Assembly: GCA_900755095.1 (NCBI GenBank)
Contig: CAAEFE010000112.1
Location: forward strand, 9,930 to 73,929
DNA: 64,000 nucleotides
Origin: an uncultured Bacteroides sp.
GTDB taxonomy: Bacteria; Bacteroidota; Bacteroidia; Bacteroidales; Bacteroidaceae
Direction: 5' to 3'
Shown: positions 56,713-64,000 of the stretch, one piece after another
Position numbering within the stretch: the stretch's first letter is position 1
Layout of the letters: each line of letters begins with the position of its first letter
Translations under genes and position numbers: made by a program
Notes under the pieces: generated by a model
The model's database searches: none
What the model saw: the letters and a program-made list of their open reading frames with translations, nothing else
What the model was told of the DNA's origin: nothing

Positions 56713-58677
56713 ATGAATTACTTTAAATCAATCATGTTAACCGCATTTGCGCTGTTTGCATTGGCAGCGTGCGATACAGACGACTTGAGAGACGATGTTG
56801 ACAATCTGAAAGACCGCGTAGAGTCTTTGGAAGCGCAAGTCAGTCTATTGAACGATAACATGACAGCTATCAAGCGACTGCTTGAAGGTGGTCAGACTAT
56901 CACAGAAGTGACGAATACAGACGGTACATATAAACTGAAACTGAGTAACGGAGAAACCATCTCACTGACACAAGGCTCGAAGGGAGAAGTTGCTTATCCT
57001 GAGATTACTGTCAATGACGAGGGTCAATGGGTAGTGAACGGTGAGGTATTGATGCAGAATGGCATACCTGTTCAGGCTGTGGGCACTCCCGGTAAGGATG
57101 GTATAGCTCCCAAGTTCCGGATTACGGACGAGGGAAGTTTCTGGCAGGTAAGTTATGATAACGGAACCAGCTGGGAAGACGTACTCGATACAGACGGTCA
57201 AAAGGTATCCGCAGTCAGCAATGGTTCCGGAGGAAGCAGTGCAGACTCTTTCTTTGAGGAAGTATACGTAGATTCAACCGGGGAATTCTTCGTTGTCAAA
57301 CTGAAAGGACAGACGGAAGCCATCTCTATCCCTATTGTAAAAGACTTGCTTTGCGAAATCACCGAACCGGAAACCGGAATGAAGAACGGATACTGGGAAA
57401 TAGGCTATGGCAAGACTGCCACTACGACTGTAAAAGTGAAAGGTGAAAACATTATCGTTACTGCTCCTGCCGGATGGGTGGCTACTGTGAGCGAAGCGGA
57501 TGAAACGACCAATGTAGCTACATTGAGCATTACAGCTCCGGCAAACGCAATGAGTACACGTGCAACGGCGGATAACGGTTCCGACGTAACAGTGCAGGTT
57601 AATAAGGGTGCCAGTTGGGCGGTTGCCAAGATTCAGGTGAAGGCTGTAGAGGTAGTTGACAGCTACTACGAACTTTACAACGCAGGAGGAACTATCGAAA
57701 TAAACGGAATCAAAATACAAAAAGATGGCGCAGATGGATATGGAGAAGCAACCTTGATTACTTCCGAGTCTGAAAGCAAGGAAATCAGCCAGGCAGGAGT
57801 TTACTTCATCAAACCGGGAGTTGAAATTACGTATACTGGAACCGGAACTCTCGATAACCTAGTTCTTATCGGAGACAATGCAGAGCAAAAGGTTAAATGT
57901 ATTGTCAGCAAACCTATTATCTTAGGAACAGCAAGTGCTAAGGGAGCTTTCATTATGAATATCAACATGGATGCCAGCACACTTGCCAACTATGTATTCT
58001 CAATTACAGGTAATCTTTCTCATCTGGCATTCAGTAATAGCGAATTTTCTGTGTATGAAGCCAGAAATCTGGTTAATTGTGCAGCCGATAATGCAGGCGT
58101 ATCTGAAAATATTTCTATCATTAAGAGCTTAGTTAAATTTAATGTGACTAAAGATTGGACAGCTTCACGCGTATTAAACTTCACCAAGGGACTCACATGC
58201 ACATCTGTAACGTTCGAAAACAACGTAGTTTATCCTTCTACAATAGAATATACGATTAACGGTTGTCTGCTCTTTGCACAAGGACAGAATTTGGATTCAA
58301 AAGTGATAATCAGCCATAATACATTCATCAATTTTATCTCTAGTTCTCAGTCCCTTGTAAGAGCAAACGTAAATAACGATGTTACTTTCTCTAACCTCTT
58401 ATTCTTCTATAACGCAAACTTTGGAAATAAAAACGCCACATTAATAAATGTAGGAGATGGAGCTATCGGAACATTAACATTTGCAGATAATATTCGCTAT
58501 AACAACGGAACTTCTGTAATCAACCTCAATCCGTTCGGAGGAACCGCCGCCCCCGGATACCCAAACACTGTAGTTCCTTTGGCAGAAGCAAATCCGTTCG
58601 ACGGCGGCACCTTCGACCTCGCCAACGGTATCTTCGTTCCGAATGCAGAATATGCCGAATACGGTGCAACCAACTAA
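56713..58677 (+). CDS. Surface lipoprotein with DUF4988-like coiled coil and beta-helix-like region
   Basis: This 654-residue lipoprotein (ALAAC, Cys20) starts with a coiled coil (DDLRDDVDNLKDRVESLEA). A DUF4988-type module follows (TDGTYKLKLSNGETISLTQGSKG, PEITVNDEGQWVVNG, DGTS-type strands), then a BACON-like Ig domain (about 215-315). The C-terminal part of about 340 residues has regular short strands and Asn ladders like a parallel beta-helix or DUF5123-type region (VTFENNVVYPSTIEY). The first 170 residues are clearly related to the start of the PL29 protein downstream. It may be a glycan-binding protein or a beta-helix enzyme. No catalytic residues can be named. Confidence 0.75.
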   Translation: MNYFKSIMLTAFALFALAACDTDDLRDDVDNLKDRVESLEAQVSLLNDNMTAIKRLLEGGQTITEVTNTDGTYKLKLSNGETISLTQGSKGEVAYPEITVNDEGQWVVNGEVLMQNGIPVQAVGTPGKDGIAPKFRITDEGSFWQVSYDNGTSWEDVLDTDGQKVSAVSNGSGGSSADSFFEEVYVDSTGEFFVVKLKGQTEAISIPIVKDLLCEITEPETGMKNGYWEIGYGKTATTTVKVKGENIIVTAPAGWVATVSEADETTNVATLSITAPANAMSTRATADNGSDVTVQVNKGASWAVAKIQVKAVEVVDSYYELYNAGGTIEINGIKIQKDGADGYGEATLITSESESKEISQAGVYFIKPGVEITYTGTGTLDNLVLIGDNAEQKVKCIVSKPIILGTASAKGAFIMNINMDASTLANYVFSITGNLSHLAFSNSEFSVYEARNLVNCAADNAGVSENISIIKSLVKFNVTKDWTASRVLNFTKGLTCTSVTFENNVVYPSTIEYTINGCLLFAQGQNLDSKVIISHNTFINFISSSQSLVRANVNNDVTFSNLLFFYNANFGNKNATLINVGDGAIGTLTFADNIRYNNGTSVINLNPFGGTAAPGYPNTVVPLAEANPFDGGTFDLANGIFVPNAEYAEYGATN

Positions 58678-58690
58678 TACCGACTAACGT

Positions 58691-61297
58691 ATGAAAAAAG
58701 TAATATCAATCATATGTATCACCCTCCTCGTCGCACTTTACTCGTGCGACGAACGGGATGATCTGCGCTCCGACATTGACAACCTGAAAGAACGGGTAGC
58801 CAATCTGGAAGCGAGCATAGAACAGATGAACTCGGACATCAGCAACTATCAGCAGATGGTTGAAGGTAAGATTTTGGTGGTGGGATATAGCAAGGATGAG
58901 CAGGACAATTATACCATCGAACTGAGTAACGGTGAAACCATAACCATATACAGCGGCAAAGTAGACATGAACGATATGCCTTTGTTCAGCGTCAACGCGT
59001 CAGGTCACTGGGCATATACCATCAACGACATGACCACCGAACTGCTCGTTAACGACAAACCGGTAAGCGCTATCCCCGAAGCGGGAACAGCAGGCGTCAC
59101 CCCGAAACTGAAAGTAGATGCAAACGGTTTCTGGCTGATTTCTATCGACAACGGAAGCACCTGGAACAAATTGGGCAACAACCAGATTGCCGACGGAACG
59201 CAAGCCGTTGCCAACGCAAGTTCCCTGTTCAGCAACGTAACCATCGACGAAGCGACCGGACAGATCACCTTTACCATCCGTGCCGACAACAGCCAAGTAA
59301 AAGTCCCCATCTACGGAAAAGACTTCTACCTGACAATCAAGTATGAAGGCACAGCCACTTTCGGTCTGGGACAAAAGCAGGAGTTCGTGGTAGAACAAGC
59401 CAACGTGGAAACAGCCACCATCGAAAACCAGACATGGGGCGTGAAACTGACGGAAAACAAACTGATCGTCACCGCCCCCAAAACAAACGTGCAAGGGAAA
59501 GAATACGAAGAACAGATTTACATCAAGATATTCTCGAAAGAAGGTTACTGCCGGGTAGTGAAACTTCCGGTAAAACTGCTGACCACGAAGATAGATGCCA
59601 ACTCGGCAATAGCCTGGCAACACTTCAAGACAGGAGAAAACAATGTGCTGCCCGACTATTCGTATGCCGGATATAATCATGGAGAAAGTGCGCCGCAAGG
59701 CGCATTTTCTTTAGGATACCAAGTGATCAACGTAAAAGAGCGCATGACCGCCAAGAACATGACCGCCCGTGAAGCGCTGATCAGCATCCTGCAAGAGAAA
59801 GGTATGACAAAAGTAAACGGAACCAACAAGCTGAACGCTAACGCGAAGATTGTAATCTATTTCCCCGCAGGCGACTACGTTCTTCACAACGATGACGACA
59901 ACACCCGCGACGAAAGCAAGCAGAAGGACGCCGTTGACTCGAAAAACAACAATGTCAGCAGTGGCATTGAAATCTATGGCGGTAACTTTGTGATCAAAGG
60001 CGACGGTCCCGACAAGACCCGTCTGATCATGGAAACGCCTAATCTGCCGACAAGTATCAGCAATCTCAGTTCATCACCTATACTGTTGGCAATCAAGCAC
60101 ACCAACGGTCCGAACAATGCCGGTAACTCCCCCAAGCTCGCTTCCGTAACCGAGAATGCCAAGCGCGGAGACTTTACCGTGAAAGTCAGCGGAACCACCG
60201 GAATCTCCTCCGGACAGTGGGTACAGTTGCGCTTGCGCAGCGGAGACAGGGAACTGGTAAAGAAGGAAATCGGTCCGATTGCCCTCAACGAGAACTGGGC
60301 GATAGCAAAAGCCCCTATCTCCATCAACCAAAGCTCCGACGACCTGTACGGAGTAAAAATCACCGAATTTCATCAGGTAAAATCCGCTGCAAACGGCAAG
60401 ATCACTTTCTACGAACCGATCATGCACGACATCGACATCAAGTATAACGATACGGAAGGATGGGAAATCCGCACGTACAAATATCTGGAGAATGTCGGTA
60501 TAGAAGACCTGAGCTTCGTAGGAAACGCATTGGACGGCTACGCCCATCACGGAGAAGGACACGCCGAACAGGCTAAAGTAGGCTGGCAATACGACGGAGC
60601 CTACAAACCGCTGCTGCTGCAACGTGTAGTCAATTCATGGGTACGCAACGTCCACTTCGAGAGTGTCAGCGAAGCGCTTACTTTTGCCGAATCTGCCAAC
60701 AGCTCGGCATATGATATCCGTATCAGTGGAAAACGCGGACATTCAGCCGTACGTTCGCAAGGTTCTTCACGCGTCTTTATCGGCAAAGTCCGCGATGAAA
60801 GCGCAGGAAATGACGTATACGGAAAGAGTTGTCAAGGGCAGTTCCACGGCTGCGGCGTATCGAAGCCAAGTGTAGGAACCGTATTATGGAACGTAACCTG
60901 GGGCAATGACGCCTGTTTCGAATCCCACGCCACACAACCCCGTGCCACGCTGATAGACAATTGCAGCGGCGGACTTGTATACTACCGCGCAGGAGGCGAT
61001 GAAAATGAAGTCCCCAATCACTTAGGCGACCTCACCCTATGGAATCTGAATGTGACCGGAACGGATTCTCACGCTTCTAACTTCGCATGGTGGAGCGACA
61101 GCGATACATGGTGGAAAATTTTCCCGCCTATCGTAGTCGGTACACATGGTATGAATGTGAAATTTCCCGGTAAAGAGCAGCAACAAGTCACATACGAAGA
61201 AAGTACCGGTATGAAGGTATCCCCCGAATCTTTGTACGAGGCACAATTGCGGGAACGTCTGGGCTATGTACCCGGATGGCTCAACGCCCTTAAATAA
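58691..61297 (+). CDS. PL29-type chondroitin sulfate/hyaluronan lyase, surface lipoprotein
   Basis: This 868-residue lipoprotein (ALYSC, Cys19) has an N-terminal coiled coil (DDLRSDIDNLKERVANLEA), a DUF4988-like module to about residue 165, an Ig-like part to about 310, and a C-terminal beta-helix-like region (AIVIYFPAGDYVLHN near the start of it, with GLVYY and NCSGG repeats further on). Size and place at the end of the second SusC/D unit match the founding PL29 enzyme of B. thetaiotaomicron, which splits chondroitin sulfate, dermatan sulfate and hyaluronan at the cell surface. I recognise it from position and architecture, and cannot verify residues. It is the last gene of the unit and is closed by a terminator. 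Confidence 0.8.
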   Translation: MKKVISIICITLLVALYSCDERDDLRSDIDNLKERVANLEASIEQMNSDISNYQQMVEGKILVVGYSKDEQDNYTIELSNGETITIYSGKVDMNDMPLFSVNASGHWAYTINDMTTELLVNDKPVSAIPEAGTAGVTPKLKVDANGFWLISIDNGSTWNKLGNNQIADGTQAVANASSLFSNVTIDEATGQITFTIRADNSQVKVPIYGKDFYLTIKYEGTATFGLGQKQEFVVEQANVETATIENQTWGVKLTENKLIVTAPKTNVQGKEYEEQIYIKIFSKEGYCRVVKLPVKLLTTKIDANSAIAWQHFKTGENNVLPDYSYAGYNHGESAPQGAFSLGYQVINVKERMTAKNMTAREALISILQEKGMTKVNGTNKLNANAKIVIYFPAGDYVLHNDDDNTRDESKQKDAVDSKNNNVSSGIEIYGGNFVIKGDGPDKTRLIMETPNLPTSISNLSSSPILLAIKHTNGPNNAGNSPKLASVTENAKRGDFTVKVSGTTGISSGQWVQLRLRSGDRELVKKEIGPIALNENWAIAKAPISINQSSDDLYGVKITEFHQVKSAANGKITFYEPIMHDIDIKYNDTEGWEIRTYKYLENVGIEDLSFVGNALDGYAHHGEGHAEQAKVGWQYDGAYKPLLLQRVVNSWVRNVHFESVSEALTFAESANSSAYDIRISGKRGHSAVRSQGSSRVFIGKVRDESAGNDVYGKSCQGQFHGCGVSKPSVGTVLWNVTWGNDACFESHATQPRATLIDNCSGGLVYYRAGGDENEVPNHLGDLTLWNLNVTGTDSHASNFAWWSDSDTWWKIFPPIVVGTHGMNVKFPGKEQQQVTYEESTGMKVSPESLYEAQLRERLGYVPGWLNALK

Positions 61298-61376
61298 CAA
61301 CCAATCACCCGCACGATTTTTCTAACCTTCAGTTAAAAACGTATATGAAAATCAGACTTTAATCAATTTAACACCC

Positions 61377-61408
61377 AAAAGAGAGGGGCCGTGAGGTTCC
61401 TCTCTTTT
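61377..61408 (+). terminator. Terminator of the second SusC/D-PL29 unit
   Basis: GAGAGGGGCC (61381-61390) pairs with GGTTCCTCTC (61395-61404) with two G-U pairs over a GTGA tetraloop, then TTTT. Four A before and four T after can extend the stem to 61377-61408. Confidence 0.85.
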
Positions 61409-61417
61409 ACTTTTCCG

Positions 61418-61425
61418 TATCTTTG
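61418..61425 (+). promoter_or_regulatory. Promoter of the dihydrouridine synthase gene, -7 box
   Basis: TATCTTTG matches TAnnTTTG, 10 bases after the terminator and 24 bases before the start at 61442. Confidence 0.6.
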
Positions 61426-61441
61426 CAGCAAATTAAAAGAT

Positions 61442-62386
61442 ATGCAAAATACACTACCCATCCATTTTGCTCCGCTGCAAGGTTACACCGAAGCAATTTA
61501 CCGCAATGCACATGACGCCTTCTTCGGCGGTGTAGACACCTATTATACTCCGTTCGTACGATTGGAAAAAGGGAACTTTCGCCGCAGAGATGTCCGGGGA
61601 ATCGAACCCGAGAACAATGGGGTGCCCCACCTGATTCCTCAGTTGATAGCCTCGTCGGCAGAGAAAGCAGAAGTGATTTTATCCCTTTTCATCGAAAAAG
61701 GATATCAGGAAGTGGATATAAACCTAGGCTGTCCGTTCCCGCTTCTGGCGAAACGTCATAACGGCTCCGGCATCCTTCCTTATCCCGAAGAGGTGAAAGC
61801 ATTGCTCAGCATTGTCACCCGATATCCGCAAATCAGCTTCTCCGTCAAAATGAGACTGGGATGGGAACAGCCGGATGAATGCCTGGCGCTTGCCCCCATA
61901 CTGAATGACCTACCTCTGCGCCAGATCACCATGCACCCCCGTCTGGGCAAACAAGGTTACAAAGGAGAAACTGACTTGCAAGGATTCTCTGCTTTCCGGG
62001 AGGTCTGCCGACTTCCGCTTGTTTACAATGGAGACATTCATAATTTGGAAGATATTCAACGCATCAGCGCACAATTCCCCTCACTGGCGGGAATCATGAT
62101 AGGACGCGGACTACTGGCAAATCCGGCTTTAGCACTGGAATACAAAGAAAACCGTACGCTCGCGCCCGATGAAATGAGGGATAGACTGAAATCCATGCAC
62201 AAAAGCGTGTACAACAATTACGACGTACTATTGGAAGGAGGAGAGGGACAGCTACTGACTAAAATGAAGACCTTTTGGGAATACCTGGCGCCCCAAACCG
62301 ACAGAAAAGTACTGAAAGCGATTCATAAAAGTACGAATATCAGCAAATATTATCAGGCTGTCAGTGCCTTTTTTAATCAACGGTAG
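61442..62386 (+). CDS. dus: tRNA-dihydrouridine synthase
   Basis: From MQNTLPIHFAPLQGYTEAIY the protein has 314 residues. It is an FMN-dependent enzyme that reduces uridine to dihydrouridine in tRNA. It shows the Dus motifs APLQGYT near the start, the catalytic Cys in NLGCPFPLL, a Lys in SVKMRLGW, MHPRLGKQGYKG with its His and Arg, YNGDIHN and MIGRGLLANP for flavin phosphate binding. Length is normal. The longer frame start at 61391 lies within the terminator and promoter region and is rejected. It is a backbone gene. Confidence 0.93.
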   Translation: MQNTLPIHFAPLQGYTEAIYRNAHDAFFGGVDTYYTPFVRLEKGNFRRRDVRGIEPENNGVPHLIPQLIASSAEKAEVILSLFIEKGYQEVDINLGCPFPLLAKRHNGSGILPYPEEVKALLSIVTRYPQISFSVKMRLGWEQPDECLALAPILNDLPLRQITMHPRLGKQGYKGETDLQGFSAFREVCRLPLVYNGDIHNLEDIQRISAQFPSLAGIMIGRGLLANPALALEYKENRTLAPDEMRDRLKSMHKSVYNNYDVLLEGGEGQLLTKMKTFWEYLAPQTDRKVLKAIHKSTNISKYYQAVSAFFNQR

Positions 62387-62408
62387 ATTGATAATCAGTT
62401 ATTTTATG

Positions 62409-62416
62409 TAATTTTG
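62409..62416 (+). promoter_or_regulatory. Promoter of the porin-like gene
   Basis: TAATTTTG matches TAnnTTTG, with a TTG at 62388-62390, 18 bases upstream, that fits the -33 element. The start codon is 25 bases further on. Confidence 0.65.
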
Positions 62417-62440
62417 CGCCCGTTTATTAACAAGCACATT

Positions 62441-63703
62441 ATGAAAAAATACATTCTATTATCTCTCTGCTTGATGACACTATCAAGTAGTTTCGCACAA
62501 TTAAAGGATTTTAAATTCAAATTCTACGGACAGATTCGCACGGACTTCTACTATAACAGCCGTGCCAACGAGGAAACTGTAGACGGATTGTTCTACATGT
62601 ATCCTAAAGATGAATTGCTCGACGGCAATGGTGAAGACCTGAACGCTACATCGAACAGTAATTTCTATACATTATATTCCCGTTTGGGACTGGATGTGGC
62701 AGGCCCGAAGTTGGGAACAGCCAAGACATCCGCCAAAGTGGAAGTGGACTTCCGCGGGTCGGGAACTTCTTACTCCACCATTCGTCTGCGCCATGCATAC
62801 TTTAACCTGGACTGGGGAAAGTCGGCTGTGCTGGTAGGTCAGACATGGCATCCGTTGTTCGGTGATGTTTCTCCTCAGATTCTTAATCTTTCCGTAGGAG
62901 CACCGTTCCAGCCGTTCAGCCGTGCACCGCAGATTCGTTACCGCTTCAACAACAAACACCTTCAGTTGACCGGAGCGTTGGTATGGCAGTCTCAGTATCT
63001 GTCACAAGGACCTGCCGGTAAAAGTCAGGAATACATAAAGAAGAGCAACATCCCTGAGATTTATGTCGGAGCAGATTACAAAAACGGAGGATTTCTGGCG
63101 GGTGCCGGCATCGAAATGATTTCATTAAAGCCACGTACTCAATCTTCATGGGAAGAAAAGACGTTTGATCCGACCACCAATGGTACGATATCAATCCCAC
63201 ATACGTACAAAGTAGACGAACGTATCACTACCCTCTCTTATGAGGCCCATGTAAAATATACCAATAAAAATTGGTTCATCGGCGCCAAGAGCGTATTAGG
63301 TTCCAACCTGACACAAGCATCCGGTTTGGGAGGATTTGGAATTAAGCACATAGACAACAAGACAAAAGAGCAGGAATACACTCCGATACGCTTCTCCAGT
63401 TCCTGGCTGAATGTGGTCTACGGACAGAAATGGAAACCGGGGATCTTTGTAGGATACGCCAAAAACTTAGGAACAAGCGACGAATTAGTCTCTGAAAAAC
63501 TCTATGGTACAGGAACCAACCTTGATAAACTGGTAACTGCCGGAGCTGAACTTACCTACAATGTTCCTCACTGGAAGTTCGGAGTTGAATATACATTGAG
63601 TTCGGCATGGTACGGCAAGCTGGATAAATCGGATGGTAAAATCATAGACACCCACTCCGTCAGCAACAACCGTATCGTAGCAGTCGCTATGTTCATGTTC
63701 TAA
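62441..63703 (+). CDS. Outer-membrane beta-barrel (porin-like) protein
   Basis: From MKKYILLSLCLMTLSSSFAQ (Sec signal peptide) the protein has 420 residues. It consists of alternating strands with a porin-like pattern: FKFKFYGQIRTDFYYNSR, LYSRLGLDVAGPKLGTAKTSAKVEVDFRG, RLRHAYFNLDWGKSAVLVGQTWHPLFGD. It ends with a phenylalanine (VAMFMF), as outer-membrane barrels do. It resembles the DcaP-like or general porin families of Bacteroidetes. It should form a diffusion channel in the outer membrane; substrate unknown. Its own promoter separates it from the dus gene. Confidence 0.82.
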   Translation: MKKYILLSLCLMTLSSSFAQLKDFKFKFYGQIRTDFYYNSRANEETVDGLFYMYPKDELLDGNGEDLNATSNSNFYTLYSRLGLDVAGPKLGTAKTSAKVEVDFRGSGTSYSTIRLRHAYFNLDWGKSAVLVGQTWHPLFGDVSPQILNLSVGAPFQPFSRAPQIRYRFNNKHLQLTGALVWQSQYLSQGPAGKSQEYIKKSNIPEIYVGADYKNGGFLAGAGIEMISLKPRTQSSWEEKTFDPTTNGTISIPHTYKVDERITTLSYEAHVKYTNKNWFIGAKSVLGSNLTQASGLGGFGIKHIDNKTKEQEYTPIRFSSSWLNVVYGQKWKPGIFVGYAKNLGTSDELVSEKLYGTGTNLDKLVTAGAELTYNVPHWKFGVEYTLSSAWYGKLDKSDGKIIDTHSVSNNRIVAVAMFMF

Positions 63704-63781
63704 TTTGCAGAAGATCATTCAACAGAATTTAAGTTCCTACATCATTTTAAGGCCGACTAAAAAGTCGGTGGTATCTTAAAT

Positions 63782-63915
63782 CTCCTCCTTCGGGAAGGAG
63801 GAGTACCCGCAGGGGGAGGTGGTAGGTGAATACACGATTCTTTCATTCATAATCAATTAGAGACAACCTTATTTTACCTACCACCCCGGCTTTCAGCCAC
63901 CCCTCCTTCCCGAAG
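63782..63915. repeat. Interspersed inverted-repeat element at the end of the window
   Basis: A 17-base arm at 63788-63804 (CTTCGGGAAGGAGGAGT) is complementary to 63899-63915 at 16 of 17 positions. Inner arms GGTGGTAGGT (63818-63827) and ACCTACCACC (63876-63885) are exact. The left side also forms its own 9-bp hairpin (63782-63803). It resembles short palindromic elements common in Bacteroides intergenic DNA (from memory). The rest of 63704-64000 has no gene that I can see; a 6-bp hairpin (CCGACT/AGTCGG, 63753-63768) lies just upstream. Confidence 0.75.
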
Positions 63916-64000
63916 CTACCCTTTATACACAAGTCTTATCTGATAAACTCATACAGTTCAAACTGTGTATAAAATCTATCCAGTCCATTCTTAAAGGTTA

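Noticed and set aside
63953..63974. Palindromic ACAGTTCAAACTGT near the window end as a regulatory site
   Set aside because: No gene context is visible beyond 64000, so it cannot be judged.

Overview
The window reads as a chromosomal segment of a human-gut Bacteroides close to B. thetaiotaomicron. The signs are two SusC/SusD pairs, lipoproteins with Bacteroidetes-type lipoboxes, a hybrid two-component system, and promoters of the Bacteroides -7 form TAnnTTTG. The order cysS, PL8 lyase, S1 sulfatase, GH88, SusC/D, GH2, RND efflux, hybrid sensor, S1 sulfatase, SusC/D, PL29 lyase matches, from memory, the chondroitin sulfate/hyaluronan locus of B. thetaiotaomicron. No database search was possible.

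Region 1 (2-508) is the 3' end of a Cof-type HAD phosphatase. Region 2 (553-14394) is the most unusual part: about fourteen genes, all on the minus strand, mostly overlapping or a few bases apart, and visibly AT-rich over most of their length. They form a GG-Bacteroidales-type RiPP locus. It has an 86-residue double-glycine precursor with a Cys-rich core, a radical SAM maturase, a pseudo-radical-SAM partner, two family-4 glycosyltransferases, a GT-A glycosyltransferase, a sulfotransferase and an FkbM-type methyltransferase. It also has two short LanC-like proteins without zinc ligands, a six-bladed beta-propeller lipoprotein, a C39-peptidase ABC exporter and a HlyD adaptor. A 35-residue, three-Cys ORF sits at the head of the operon and may be a second peptide. 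Read together, the genes suggest a leader-cleaved, exported peptide that is modified by radical chemistry and possibly by sugars, sulfate and methyl groups.

Region 3 (14605-16207) is cysS with its own promoter and a strong terminator. Region 4 (16248-30370) is the first half of the glycosaminoglycan locus: minus-strand GH88, sulfatase and PL8 lyase, and divergent plus-strand NHL lipoprotein, SusC, SusD and a surface lipoprotein. Region 5 (30512-43859) holds a thioesterase, a DUF3108 protein, an Ig-like lipoprotein, a GH2 beta-galactosidase, and an RND efflux operon with an LpxA-like acyltransferase.

Region 6 (43865-61408) is the second half of the glycosaminoglycan locus: a CBM9-like protein, the hybrid two-component sensor/regulator, a sulfatase, SusC, SusD, two surface lipoproteins and the PL29 lyase, closed by a terminator. 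The PL29 and PL8 lyases should cut chondroitin sulfate or hyaluronan, SusC/D import the oligosaccharides, sulfatases desulfate them, GH88 splits unsaturated disaccharides, and the hybrid sensor induces the locus. Region 7 (61418-64000) has a tRNA-dihydrouridine synthase, an outer-membrane beta-barrel protein and an interspersed inverted-repeat element.

Two intergenic arrays of tandem palindromes (23-bp period at 19140-19222, 22-bp period at 48749-48826) and a motif conserved in position upstream of two locus promoters are not explained by the gene content. No tRNA, rRNA, CRISPR array, transposase or integrase was seen.
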